Assembly: GCA_038319025.1 (NCBI GenBank)
Contig: JBBQCW010000004.1
Coordinates: 62,001 to 126,000 of the forward strand
DNA: 64,000 nt
Direction of reading: 5' to 3'
DNA from: JBBQCW01 sp038319025
Lineage (GTDB): Bacteria; Actinomycetota; Thermoleophilia; Solirubrobacterales; Solirubrobacteraceae
Positions 17,310 through 25,665 of this stretch are shown here, in pieces (the first letter of the stretch is position 1; each line of letters begins with the position of its first letter). A program made the position numbers and the translations under genes. The notes under the pieces are model-generated. The model was not told the DNA's origin and searched no databases. It saw nothing but the letters and a program-made list of their open reading frames with translations.

Positions 17310-18527
17310 CTACGCCGTGACCATGCCCGCGCCGACGGTGTCGTTCGTGGCCTCGTCGATGAGGATGAACGAGCCGGTCTCGCGGTTGTCGGCGTAAGCG
17401 TCGGCCAGCACCGGTGCGCTGGTGCGCAGGTGCACGGTGGCGATGTCGTTGAGTTCGAGTTCCGCCGGGCCCGGAATGGTGTCGAGCGTCGCCACGTCGA
17501 TCCGGTCACCGATCTCATGCACGACCGCCTGGACGGTGTTCGTCGTGTGCTTAAGCGTCAATCGCGCGCCCAAGCGCAGCGGCGCATCCGCCATCCAGCA
17601 GACGGTCGCGTACAGGTCTGCGCGCACCGCCGGCTCTGAACCGGGATGGCAGATTAGGTCGCCGCGTGCGGTGTCCACATGGTCAGCCAGCGTCACCCGC
17701 AGTGACAGCGGGCCTTGAGCGGACTCCAGCGGACCGTCATCGGTGCCGACCGACGTGATCCGGGTGCGTTGGCCTCCGGGCAGGACGACGACCTCGTCCC
17801 CGGGGCGCAGGGTGCCCCCGGCCAACCGTCCGGTGTAGTGGCGCTCGTCGCCGTCGCGAATCACGTATTGCACCGGCAGACGCGCGCCGGCGGCGTCCGG
17901 CTCGTCGTCCACCTCGATCTCCTCCAGCAACTCGAGCAGCGGCGGGCCGTCGTACCAGGGGATGTTCGCCGAGCGATCCACCACGTTGTCCCCCGTGAGC
18001 GCGCTCATGGGGATGACCGCATCAACGTCACCATGGCTGCGGATCTCGGTGTCGATCGCGTCGAACACGGCTTGATCCCAGCCCACGAGATCCATCTTGT
18101 TGACGCAGACGATCACGTGGGGGACGCCGAGAAGCCGGGCGACGAACCGGTGCCGGCGCGTCTGCTCGACCACGCCGTGGCGCGCGTCGATGAGCACCAG
18201 CGCCACGTGCGCCGTGGAGGCGCCGGTGACCATGTTGCGCGTGTACTGCACGTGGCCAGGTGTGTCGGCCAGGATGAACGTGCGCCGCTCGGTGGCGAAG
18301 TAGCGGTAGGCGACATCGATGGTGATGCCCTGCTCGCGCTCGGCGCGCAGGCCGTCGGTCAGCAGCGCCAGATCCAGGCCCTCGCCGCCGCGCAGCTCAC
18401 TGGCCGCGAGCACGCCCTCGAGTTGGTCGTCGTGAATCGCCTTGCTGTCGAACAACAGACGCCCGATGAGGGTGGACTTGCCATCGTCGACCGAGCCGCA
18501 GGTCGCCAGGCGCAGGAGGGTGGCCAT
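17310..18527 (-). CDS. cysN: Sulfate adenylyltransferase subunit 1 (GTPase)
   Basis: 405 residues from ATG 18527. It has the GTPase loops GSVDDGKST (P-loop), DTPGH (G3) and NKMD (G4), followed by two EF-Tu-like beta-barrel domains with the NDIATVHLRTSAPV region near the end. CysN hydrolyses GTP to drive APS formation by CysD from ATP and sulfate. At 405 residues it lacks the fused APS kinase (CysC) often found in actinobacteria, in keeping with the APS-reductase route chosen in this operon. It is the last gene of the sulfur operon, 15 bases after cysD. Confidence 0.96.
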   Translation of the reverse strand: MATLLRLATCGSVDDGKSTLIGRLLFDSKAIHDDQLEGVLAASELRGGEGLDLALLTDGLRAEREQGITIDVAYRYFATERRTFILADTPGHVQYTRNMVTGASTAHVALVLIDARHGVVEQTRRHRFVARLLGVPHVIVCVNKMDLVGWDQAVFDAIDTEIRSHGDVDAVIPMSALTGDNVVDRSANIPWYDGPPLLELLEEIEVDDEPDAAGARLPVQYVIRDGDERHYTGRLAGGTLRPGDEVVVLPGGQRTRITSVGTDDGPLESAQGPLSLRVTLADHVDTARGDLICHPGSEPAVRADLYATVCWMADAPLRLGARLTLKHTTNTVQAVVHEIGDRIDVATLDTIPGPAELELNDIATVHLRTSAPVLADAYADNRETGSFILIDEATNDTVGAGMVTA

Positions 18528-18542
18528 AACGCTTTCTTGAGG

Positions 18543-19445
18543 CTAGAAGTAGCCGACGCGCTTGCGGTCTTCCATGGCCGCTTCGCTGGTGCGGTCGTCC
18601 GCACGGGTCTGGCCGCGCTCGGTCACGCGGGTGGCGGCGATCTCCTCGATCACGGCCTCCAGGGTGCTGGCGTGCGACGGGACGGCGCCCGTGCACGTGA
18701 GGTCGCCGACCGTCCGGTAGCGGACGGACTCGACGAACAGATCCTCGCTCGGGAAGCGCTCGATGAAAGGCGCCGGCGCGTACAGCATGCCGTCGCGGGC
18801 GAACACCTCACGCTCGTGGGCGAAGTAGATCGACGGCAGCTCCAGCTCCTCGCGCTGGATGTAGCGCCACACGTCCAGCTCGGTCCAGTTCGACAGCGGG
18901 AACACGCGGACGTGTTCGCCCGGCCGGATGCGGCCGTTGTAGAGCGACCACAGTTCGGGGCGCTGCGCGCGCGGATCCCACTGGCCAAAGTCGTCGCGGA
19001 AGCTGAAGATGCGCTCCTTCGCGCGGGCGCGCTCCTCGTCCCTTCGGGCACCGCCGAACGCCGCGTCGAACTTGTGCTCGGCGATCGCGTCGAGCAACGT
19101 CGTGGTCTGCAGACGGTTGCGCGAGGCGCGCGGGCCGGTGTCCTCGACGACGCGGCCGGCGTCGATCGAATCCTGGACGGAGGCCACGATCAGCCGCTCG
19201 CCCATCCGCTCGACCATGGCGTCACGGAAGTCGATGACCTCCTGGAAGTTGTGCCCCGTGTCGACGTGCATCAGCGAGAACGGGAAGCGGCCCGGGCGGA
19301 ACGCCTTCTCGGCGATGCGCGCGAGCACGATCGAGTCCTTGCCCCCGCTGAACAGCAGCACCGGGCGCTCCAGCTCAGCGGCGACCTCGCGCATGACGTG
19401 GACGGCCTCGGACTCCAGCAGGTCCAAATGGGTGAGCGCGCTCAT
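18543..19445 (-). CDS. cysD: Sulfate adenylyltransferase subunit 2
   Basis: 300 residues from ATG 19445, whose ATGA overlaps the stop of cysH by 4 bases. The PP-loop SGGKDS sits at about 34-39, followed by HVDTGHNFQEVIDFRD, the GGARRDEE(R)ARAKERIFSFRD stretch and FPLSNWTELDVWRYI, all hallmarks of CysD. The C-terminal GYF ending is also typical. It makes adenosine 5'-phosphosulfate with CysN. A longer in-frame start inside cysH is not needed and has no family support. Confidence 0.96.
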   Translation of the reverse strand: MSALTHLDLLESEAVHVMREVAAELERPVLLFSGGKDSIVLARIAEKAFRPGRFPFSLMHVDTGHNFQEVIDFRDAMVERMGERLIVASVQDSIDAGRVVEDTGPRASRNRLQTTTLLDAIAEHKFDAAFGGARRDEERARAKERIFSFRDDFGQWDPRAQRPELWSLYNGRIRPGEHVRVFPLSNWTELDVWRYIQREELELPSIYFAHEREVFARDGMLYAPAPFIERFPSEDLFVESVRYRTVGDLTCTGAVPSHASTLEAVIEEIAATRVTERGQTRADDRTSEAAMEDRKRVGYF

Positions 19446-20086
19446 ACGTGGATCCCGCATTCGGTCTTGTCCTCGCCCGACCAGCGCCCTTCGCGGCCGT
19501 CGCCCGGGAGCGTGCACGGTGCGCAGCCGATCGAGGAGTACCCCTGATCGTGCAGCGCGTTGTACGGAAGGTCGCGCTCATTGATGCGGCGCCAGAGGTC
19601 CTTCTCGGTCCAGTCGGCGAGCGGGTTGTACTTCCACAGGCCGCGCTTGGCGTCCCATTCGATCTTGGGGGCATCGGCGCGGTCAGCGCCCTGCTCGCGG
19701 CGGATGCCGGTGACCCAGGCGTCAGCGCCCGCGAGCGCGCGCTCCAGGCCGGCGACCTTGCGCTCACCGCAGCAGCGCTGAGCCGTCCACGGGATGCCAT
19801 CGGGGCTGTGCGCATCTTCGACGCGCACGTCGACGCCGAAGCGGGTCTCGAACGCGCGCCAGGCCGACAGGGTCTCCGGGAAGAGCACGCCGGTGTCGAT
19901 GGTCACCACGTCGATGTCCGGTGCGATGCGCACGAGCGCGTCGAGCAGCACCGACTCTTCCTTCTGGAACGAGCACAGCAGCACAAGCTTGGGGTGATGG
20001 TGCTCGACGGCGTGCGCAAGGACCCCGTCGAGGTCGAGGCCTTCCAGGTCCGGGGCGGTGCCGGGATCTGAGGTCAGACTGCGCAT
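19442..20086 (-). CDS. cysH: Adenylyl-sulfate (APS) reductase, thioredoxin-dependent
   Basis: 214 residues from ATG 20086. PAPS/APS reductase fold with SFQKEESVLLD near the start and TGIRREQ in the middle. Cys pairs in RCCGERK and GCAPCT bind a [4Fe-4S] cluster; in this family the four Cys mark APS rather than PAPS reductases. The catalytic Cys is in the C-terminal ECGIH motif. It reduces APS to sulfite. It overlaps the upstream sulfite reductase gene by 13 bases and cysD by 4, so the operon is tightly coupled. Confidence 0.95.
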   Translation of the reverse strand: MRSLTSDPGTAPDLEGLDLDGVLAHAVEHHHPKLVLLCSFQKEESVLLDALVRIAPDIDVVTIDTGVLFPETLSAWRAFETRFGVDVRVEDAHSPDGIPWTAQRCCGERKVAGLERALAGADAWVTGIRREQGADRADAPKIEWDAKRGLWKYNPLADWTEKDLWRRINERDLPYNALHDQGYSSIGCAPCTLPGDGREGRWSGEDKTECGIHV

Positions 20087-21885
20087 TCGCCTTCACCTCG
20101 TTCGACCACGAAGGGCTCCTTCTTGGTCCAGTCGATGAACTCGTTCATGGTGTCCAGCCCGAACTCGGCGGGCATGGCCAGCGGGCGCGCAGCATCCTCG
20201 AACGTGATCGCCCCGACGCGCTCGGCAAAGTCGTTGAACGCCTCGCCCTCGTTGCGGTCGGCCTCGTACATCCGAACCCAGCGCTCAACGACATCCGGCA
20301 CGCGCTTGGCCGGCAGACGGACCTTCAGGCGCGTGCCGTAGAGCACCTCGCCACCTTCGTAGCGTCCGCCGATGTGCGCCACGTACGCGGGCAGCGTGTG
20401 CTTGCCGACCTTGATCGACGCGCCGTAGAAGCCGATGTTGGCGATGTGGTGCTGGCTGCAGCCGTTCGGGCAACCGCTCATCTTGATGTGGATCCGCTTG
20501 GTCAGCGGGTCGTCGATGGCCATCGCCTCGATGCGCTCCTGCACGGCGCGGTTGAGGCCCATCGAGCTGGTGATGCCGAGCTTGCAGCTGTCGGTGCCGG
20601 GGCAGCTGATCACGTCGGTGATCTCATCCGCGCCGGCGTCGCCCAGGCCCAGTTCGCCGAGACGGCGCCAAACGTCGTAGACGCTCTCGTCGCGCACCCA
20701 GCGCAGCAGCAGGTTCTGGTGGACGGTGGTCCGCGCGTTGCCGCCGGTGAAGTCGCGCATGATCTGGCCGAGACCGCGGAACTGCTCGGGGGTCAGGTCG
20801 CCACGGGTGATCTTGATCTGCACGGTGGAGAATCCGGCCTGGCGCTGCGGGAGCACGTTGGCGATCCGGAACCGTTCGAAGGCGCTGATGTCGCCGTTCG
20901 GGCTGCCGTAGGCGGCGGGCGCCTGCGGCGCGCGCGCCTCCTCGTCGTCGGTGAAGAGCCGGCGGTCGACGGAGAAGTCGCGCTCGGCGACCCAGTCGCC
21001 CTTGCGCTCCTCTTCCACGAGCTCGCGCATCGCTTCGATGCCGATCTTGTCGACGAGCACCTTGATGCGGGCACGGGCGCGGTTCACTCGCAGCCAGTCT
21101 TGGCCGTCGAAGATGCGGAAGCACGCCTCGGCGGCCTCGAGGTACTCGCCGTTGTCGGCCTCGACGAAGTCGTAAAGCGTGGGGGCGACGCGCGGCATGA
21201 TCGACGTGCCGCCGCCGACGCGCATCTCAAAGCCGCGCACGCCGTCCCGGACCCGCGGGATGTAGGCGATGTCGTGGATACCGGTGATGGCCCGGTCCTC
21301 GTCGGTCGCGCTGAATGCGGTCTTGATCTTGCGCGGCATCAGCTGCGTCGTGGGGTGGCGCACGAAGTAGCGCACGTAGGCACCCACATACGGCGTCGGG
21401 TCGAAAACTTCGTTCTCGCAAACGCCGGCCCATGGGTCGCCCGTCACGTTGCGCACGGTGTTGCCGCAGCCCTCGCGGGAGGAGAGGCCGGAGTCGGCCA
21501 GGATGCGCATGGCGTCGGCCATTATCGGCAGCGGCATGTGATGGATCTGGATGTTCTGCCGCGTCGTGATGTGGCCCTTGTTCAGCGGCGCGTACTTCTC
21601 CACGACCTCGGCGAACCCGTCCATGTGCTCCGGCGTGATGCCGCCCCAGGGCAGCTTCACGCGGATCATCTGCACGCCGGGCTGGCGCTGGCCGTAGACG
21701 CCCTGCTTGAGGCGGAAGCCGATGAAGACGTTCTCCTCCATCTGCCCGTCCAGGAACTTCGCCGCCTCGTTGTCGAAGTCGGCGAACTCCTCCGCGATGA
21801 TCGGGATCACGTGCCCGGGGACGTTCTCGTACACCTCGGGGTTGGAGAGCGAGCCGGTGCGGCCGGTGGTGGAGCTTGGTTCCAT
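20074..21885 (-). CDS. Ferredoxin-type assimilatory sulfite (nitrite/sulfite) reductase
   Basis: 603 residues from ATG 21885. The siroheme/[4Fe-4S] ligands are C-x5-C in SCPGTDSCKLG and C-x3-C in SGCPNGCSQHH. Two nitrite/sulfite reductase ferredoxin-like half-domains and the RQNIQIHH and VHQNLLLRW motifs are present. Context with cysHDN favours sulfite over nitrite as substrate. No flavoprotein subunit lies nearby, so reduced ferredoxin is the likely donor. It is the first gene of the operon. No clear Shine-Dalgarno precedes the ATG; the start is chosen because the family begins just after it. A palindrome 55-66 bases upstream may be its operator. Confidence 0.93.
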   Translation of the reverse strand: MEPSSTTGRTGSLSNPEVYENVPGHVIPIIAEEFADFDNEAAKFLDGQMEENVFIGFRLKQGVYGQRQPGVQMIRVKLPWGGITPEHMDGFAEVVEKYAPLNKGHITTRQNIQIHHMPLPIMADAMRILADSGLSSREGCGNTVRNVTGDPWAGVCENEVFDPTPYVGAYVRYFVRHPTTQLMPRKIKTAFSATDEDRAITGIHDIAYIPRVRDGVRGFEMRVGGGTSIMPRVAPTLYDFVEADNGEYLEAAEACFRIFDGQDWLRVNRARARIKVLVDKIGIEAMRELVEEERKGDWVAERDFSVDRRLFTDDEEARAPQAPAAYGSPNGDISAFERFRIANVLPQRQAGFSTVQIKITRGDLTPEQFRGLGQIMRDFTGGNARTTVHQNLLLRWVRDESVYDVWRRLGELGLGDAGADEITDVISCPGTDSCKLGITSSMGLNRAVQERIEAMAIDDPLTKRIHIKMSGCPNGCSQHHIANIGFYGASIKVGKHTLPAYVAHIGGRYEGGEVLYGTRLKVRLPAKRVPDVVERWVRMYEADRNEGEAFNDFAERVGAITFEDAARPLAMPAEFGLDTMNEFIDWTKKEPFVVERGEGECAV

Positions 21886-21939
21886 GGCGGGGGGAGGTGC
21901 CTCTCGAATCAGGACGGTCGGACGAACTCGGCTACAAAA

Positions 21940-21951
21940 GGTATCAATACC
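21940..21951 (-). promoter_or_regulatory. Palindromic operator candidate upstream of the sulfate assimilation operon
   Basis: GGTAT-CA-ATACC is a perfect 5+5 inverted repeat in an AT-richer patch within the 148-base divergent region. On the minus strand it reads GGTATTGATACC and overlaps a possible -10 (TACCTT). The position suits a repressor of the sulfur operon; the regulator is not in the window. Confidence 0.4.
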
Positions 21952-22019
21952 GAGAAGGTTTCTTGGGAATTGCGCTGGGAGGGCGAATTCGCCGACTGCG
22001 ACTGCCCATCCGGAGCGCC

Positions 22020-22027
22020 GATAATGT
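22020..22027 (+). promoter_or_regulatory. -10 element, leaderless start of first TolB-like gene
   Basis: GATAATGT contains two overlapping -10 readings (GATAAT or TAATGT), ending 8 or 6 bases before ATG 22034. No Shine-Dalgarno is present. Confidence 0.5.
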
Positions 22028-22033
22028 CCTGGA

Positions 22034-23068
22034 ATGCGCACATTCCGGTCCTTCCTGATCGTGTCCGTCGTCCTCATGCTGGTGCCGGCCGCGGCCCAGG
22101 CGAAGTTGGCGTTCGTCAAGACGACGAGCAAGGGCGTGAACAAGGGCCTGTACGTAGCCGCTGACGACGGATCCGGTGCCGTCAAGATCGCCGACAACGC
22201 CTACGACCCGAGCGTTTCGCCAGACGGCACCCAGGTGCTCTTCTCCAGGATCACGAGCGCCCGCACGCCCACGGAAGCGCTGTACGTCGTCCCGACGGCG
22301 GGCGGGAAGGTGCAGCGACTCGCATCGAGCCTGCAGTACGCGGGCAACAGCACCGTGTGGTCTGCAGACGGCGCCAGGGTCCTTGCTGTAGTCGGGCCAG
22401 AGATCGGCAAGCAGACCCTGGAGGTGATCACCGTCGCCGGTGACTACGTGCGCACGATCGCCACCGGCTACTTTTCCGGTGCGAGCTTCTCGCCCGACGG
22501 TAAGAGCCTCGTGTACGGGCGCACTTCGTCCAGTCGCGGCACTGGGCTCAACGTGTACGTCGCCGATCTGTCCACGGCGACCGTCCGGGTCACGCGGATC
22601 ACCTCCGACGGCGTCAGCTCCTCGCCGGTTTGGGGCCCGCAGTCGATCGTCTTCTCCCGTACCGCGAAGGCCAAGCGGCGCGATGACGCCCCGAAGGCGA
22701 ACCTCTTCCTGATCCAGCCGGATGGCACGGGCCGTCGCCAGCTGACGACCGTCAAGCCGGCGTACCTGCTGTTCGGCCTGTCCCCAACGCAGTGGTCGGC
22801 TGACGGCAGCCGCCTCCTCGCCGAGTTCGGCGGGCAGGACTACAGCGAGGCCTGGACCGTGGATCCGGTGAGCGGCAAGGCGCGCGACCTGACGGGCAAG
22901 ATCGACTCCATCGTCGGCTACGGCCTGTCGCGCGACGGCATCACGGTGCTCGCCGCCACCGGCGGGTTCGAGCCCGGCCCCGGGCACAACGTCGTCGCGA
23001 TTCCGTACGACGGCGGCGCGGCCGTAGTGCTCGCCCGCGGGGCGATCGCGCCGAGCTGGAACCGCTGA
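22034..23068 (+). CDS. Secreted TolB-like beta-propeller (PD40 repeats), copy 1
   Basis: 344 residues. Signal peptide at 1-24 (FRSFLIVSVVLMLVPAAAQA). The mature chain has PD40/WD40-like blades with DPSVSPDGTQVLFSR, SFSPDGKSLVYGR, TQWSADGSRLLAE and GLSRDGITVLAA. No catalytic domain follows, so it is a lone six-bladed-type propeller, probably a periplasmic or surface binding protein. Its TGA is immediately followed by the GTG of a close paralogue, so the two are a tandem duplication and probably co-translated. There is no TonB/Pal context. Confidence 0.85.
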   Translation: MRTFRSFLIVSVVLMLVPAAAQAKLAFVKTTSKGVNKGLYVAADDGSGAVKIADNAYDPSVSPDGTQVLFSRITSARTPTEALYVVPTAGGKVQRLASSLQYAGNSTVWSADGARVLAVVGPEIGKQTLEVITVAGDYVRTIATGYFSGASFSPDGKSLVYGRTSSSRGTGLNVYVADLSTATVRVTRITSDGVSSSPVWGPQSIVFSRTAKAKRRDDAPKANLFLIQPDGTGRRQLTTVKPAYLLFGLSPTQWSADGSRLLAEFGGQDYSEAWTVDPVSGKARDLTGKIDSIVGYGLSRDGITVLAATGGFEPGPGHNVVAIPYDGGAAVVLARGAIAPSWNR

Positions 23069-24094
23069 GTGCGGGCGCTGCGCGTCGCGCTGCTCGCGGT
23101 CGCCGCGGCGCTGCTGGCACCGGCGGCGGCACAGGCGACTTTGGCCTACGTGAAATGGGACAGCGGGTACGGGAACCGGGGCTCGTACGTGGCGGCGAAC
23201 GACGGGACAGCTCGACGCCTGATCACCGCCGACGGGTGGGATCCGTCTGTCTCGCCGGACGGCTCGAAAGTGCTTTTCGCCCGGAACGTGTTCGGGCGGA
23301 CCTTCAACTATGGCTCATGCCTGTTTATCGCGTCAGCTCAAGGCGGGAAGGCTCGCCGGCTCGCGAAGTACGTCACCGACTACGACGAGATGACGCGCTG
23401 GTCGCCGGACGGTAAGCGGGTCCTCGCGGTCGTCGGCTCGGAGGTCGGCCGTCAGACCCTGGAGGAGATAACGGTCGCCAATAGCCACGTACGGGTCATA
23501 GCCACCGGTTACTTCAGTGGTCAGAGCTACTCGCCCGACGGTAACCGGGTGGTGTACAGCCGTGAGGGCCGGCGACTGGATCCCCGCTTGTACGTGGCTG
23601 ATCTTTCCGGGGCGACGATCAAGTCCAGCCCGATCGTCACCGACGGGGTGGCATCGGCGCCGTTATGGGGGCCGACCGGGATCGCCTTCTCCGATGCTGA
23701 GGCGAGGGTCGGAGACCCCGTTCAAGCCAATGTCTTCCTGGTACAACCCGACGGGAGCGGCCGCCGGCAGCTGACCACGGCAGTAAAGGCTTCGCGCGCC
23801 GGAGGTCTGTTCGCGTCGCAGTGGTCGGCCGACGGAACGCGCCTGCTGTTGGGGCGGGGTGACTTGATCGGCTGGGAGGCCTACACCGTGGAGCCTGCGA
23901 CCGGGGCGACGCGTGACCTCACCGGCCGAACCGATTCGATTAAAGGCTTCGGCCTCTCACACGATGGAACCACCGTCTTGGCCACGACCGGTGATCATCC
24001 AGGCCCGTCACGCAATGTAGTGGCGGTCCCCTTCGGCGGCGGCAAGCCGACAATTCTGGTCCGGAACGCCGGCAGTCCGAGCTGGAACCGCTGA
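23069..24094 (+). CDS. Secreted TolB-like beta-propeller, copy 2
   Basis: 341 residues from GTG 23069, directly after the stop of copy 1. Signal peptide ends at AAAQA. It shares with copy 1 the YFSGQSYSPDGNRVVYSR, RRQLTT, SQWSADGTRLLLG and PSWNR elements and the same order of blades, so it is a recent-looking in-line duplicate that has since diverged. The 30 bases around its stop are identical to those around the stop of copy 1 and run on into the first codons of a would-be third copy. Function unknown. Confidence 0.85.
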   Translation: MRALRVALLAVAAALLAPAAAQATLAYVKWDSGYGNRGSYVAANDGTARRLITADGWDPSVSPDGSKVLFARNVFGRTFNYGSCLFIASAQGGKARRLAKYVTDYDEMTRWSPDGKRVLAVVGSEVGRQTLEEITVANSHVRVIATGYFSGQSYSPDGNRVVYSREGRRLDPRLYVADLSGATIKSSPIVTDGVASAPLWGPTGIAFSDAEARVGDPVQANVFLVQPDGSGRRQLTTAVKASRAGGLFASQWSADGTRLLLGRGDLIGWEAYTVEPATGATRDLTGRTDSIKGFGLSHDGTTVLATTGDHPGPSRNVVAVPFGGGKPTILVRNAGSPSWNR

Positions 24095-24106
24095 GTGCGG
24101 GCGCTG
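24077..24106 (+). repeat. 30-bp scar repeating the copy1/copy2 junction
   Basis: The 30 bases ending copy 1 and starting copy 2 (23051-23080) recur exactly at 24077-24106 after copy 2. They contain the last codons, the TGA and the GTG plus three codons of a gene start, then diverge at once. This looks like the stump of a third tandem copy or the duplication endpoint. Confidence 0.7.
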
Positions 24107-24126
24107 TCAGGCGAGTGCCACCAACG

Positions 24127-24141
24127 GCCCGCTCAGCGGGC
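24127..24141. terminator. Hairpin after the TolB-like pair
   Basis: GCCCGC-TCA-GCGGGC, a perfect 6-bp stem with 3-base loop, 33 bases after the stop of the second propeller gene. No U-run. The region 24095-24362 holds no gene. Confidence 0.45.
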
Positions 24142-24220
24142 AGGATGTGGCAATCGATGGGCGGGATGGACACGCGCCACCGGCGCCCGACCGACCAGTT
24201 TTCGGATCGATCCCTACGTC

Positions 24221-24239
24221 AGTCCCGCATAGCGGGACT
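24221..24239. terminator. Hairpin in the convergent intergenic region
   Basis: AGTCCCGC-ATA-GCGGGACT, a perfect 8-bp stem with 3-base loop between the convergent TolB-like and AccE-like genes. No U-run. Confidence 0.5.
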
Positions 24240-24273
24240 CAGGTGGGGCTGGGTCTACGCGGGTGGGTTTGGT

Positions 24274-24313
24274 GCGCCCCGGCGCCCCGGCTGGCGCCCC
24301 GGCGCCCCGGCTG
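24274..24313. repeat. Two 20-bp direct repeats of GC-rich sequence
   Basis: A 20-base unit built on GCGCCCCGG ends in CTG at 24293 and is repeated exactly at 24294-24313. It lies in the gene-free stretch between convergent genes; I see no coding or structural role. Confidence 0.6.
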
Positions 24314-24362
24314 ACGCCCACGGCCCACGCGCACGGCCGACGCGCCCAGCATCGAGCCCAGC

Positions 24363-24587
24363 TCAGCCCCAGGGGTTCGGGTCGCCCCAGGGGGACGGCT
24401 CGTCAGGCTCGCGGCCCGTCTGCTCCATGAGCGCGGCGCGCAGCCACGGGTTGCGCGGCGGGTCACTGGGGGCCACCACAGGTGTTATGTCACGCAGGAA
24501 GCGCTCGATGGCCACCGCCACGGCGGCGGCCTCCTCGGGAGACGCCGAGGTGGAGTGGATCTTCAGTTGGGGGCGGTGGTTCGGCAT
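24363..24587 (-). CDS. Small protein resembling acyl-CoA carboxylase epsilon subunit
   Basis: 74 residues from ATG 24587 (a GTG at 24611 is the alternative). The N-terminal half has a beta strand then a helix, SPEEAAAVAVAIERFL, like the EEL-x-AL-x-AVL helix of AccE proteins. The C-terminal half has NPWLRAALMEQTGRE, similar to the W-x-RAAR-x-E ending of that family. AccE stabilises the alpha/beta complex of actinobacterial acyl-CoA carboxylases, and alpha and beta chains are both encoded in this window, though not adjacent. A TACCCT -10 element lies 11 bases upstream. The similarity is weak at this length, so a conserved hypothetical is the alternative. Confidence 0.55.
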   Translation of the reverse strand: MPNHRPQLKIHSTSASPEEAAAVAVAIERFLRDITPVVAPSDPPRNPWLRAALMEQTGREPDEPSPWGDPNPWG

Positions 24588-24618
24588 CGCGTAGCCGGAG
24601 GGTATCGTCACCGCCCCG

Positions 24619-25581
24619 ATGCCTGAGCTCCCCGTCCTCGCCCACGACGCCGTTCTCGCGGCCATCACACCGGCGCAGGCGTCAGCGGCCACGCGGGAAG
24701 CCTTCATCCGCCACCGGCGCGGCGAGTGGACCATGCCGGCCAAGGTGTACCTCGACGTGCCCGGCCACGGGGACTTCCGCGCGATGCCCGCCCTCGGCGG
24801 CGACGTGGCGATGCTCAAGTGGATCTCGTCCTTCCCGTCCAACAGCGCGGCCCATCCGCCGCTGCCCACCGTGATGGGCGTGATCTGCCTGTCGGACGCG
24901 CGCACCTCCGAGCCGCTGGCGCTGATCGATGCGCGTTCCGTCACGGCGCTGCGCACCGGTGCGGTCGCGGCCGTTGCGTCCCGCGCACTGGCGCGCGCGG
25001 ACGCCCGCAGCGTCGGGATCTTGGGGTGCGGACTGCACGGCGCCTGGGCGGCCCGCTGCCTGGCCGCGGACGGCTACGGCACAGGTGTATGCCACGACCC
25101 GCGGGCCGAGGTGGCCAACGCGCTGGCCGACGAGCTCGGCTGGACCACCGGGAGTCGGCAAGAGGCGCTGGAGACGGACATCGTCTGTTGCGTGACCCCC
25201 GGGTACGAGCCCGTGGTCGCCCTCGGTGACCTTCGGCCCGGGCAGCACCTCAACATGCTCGGCGCCGACGGCCCCGGTAAGGCCGAAGCGACGATCGAAG
25301 CCGTCGCCGCCTGCAGGCTGTTCTGTGATGAATGGACCCAGGCCAGTCACGGCGGCGAGCTGACCGGGGCGATTGAAGCCGGCCGGGTGACCCGCGAGCA
25401 GGTCACCGAGCTGGGCGCCGTACTCACCGGGGAGGCGACGGCCCGGGCGGGCGACAATGGCCACGCGGCCGTCACCCTTTTCGACTCCACGGGCCTCGCC
25501 ATCCAGGATCTGGCCGTCGCCACGCTGGCGTTGCACGCCTGGCGCGAGGGGCGCTTGGACGCCCCGCTCATCACGCTCTGA
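24619..25581 (+). CDS. Ornithine cyclodeaminase / mu-crystallin family protein
   Basis: 320 residues from ATG 24619; a TATCGT element ends 10 bases upstream. Residues about 60-110 carry MLKWISSFP and the ALIDARSVTALRTGA segment typical of the family. The Rossmann nucleotide-binding site is GILGCGLHGAWAARC at about 133-147. Members include ornithine cyclodeaminase, alanine dehydrogenase and imine reductases, so substrate cannot be fixed by homology alone. It stands alone, divergent from the AccE-like gene with 31 bases between, and 84 bases ahead of the ferredoxin reductase gene. Confidence 0.88.
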   Translation: MPELPVLAHDAVLAAITPAQASAATREAFIRHRRGEWTMPAKVYLDVPGHGDFRAMPALGGDVAMLKWISSFPSNSAAHPPLPTVMGVICLSDARTSEPLALIDARSVTALRTGAVAAVASRALARADARSVGILGCGLHGAWAARCLAADGYGTGVCHDPRAEVANALADELGWTTGSRQEALETDIVCCVTPGYEPVVALGDLRPGQHLNMLGADGPGKAEATIEAVAACRLFCDEWTQASHGGELTGAIEAGRVTREQVTELGAVLTGEATARAGDNGHAAVTLFDSTGLAIQDLAVATLALHAWREGRLDAPLITL

Positions 25582-25665
25582 CCCAGGCTGGGGCCATCAA
25601 CCCTCAGCAGATCTTGGCTGCGACCTAACCTGAACATTGCCTTCCGAGCGACAGGATGTGACCAC

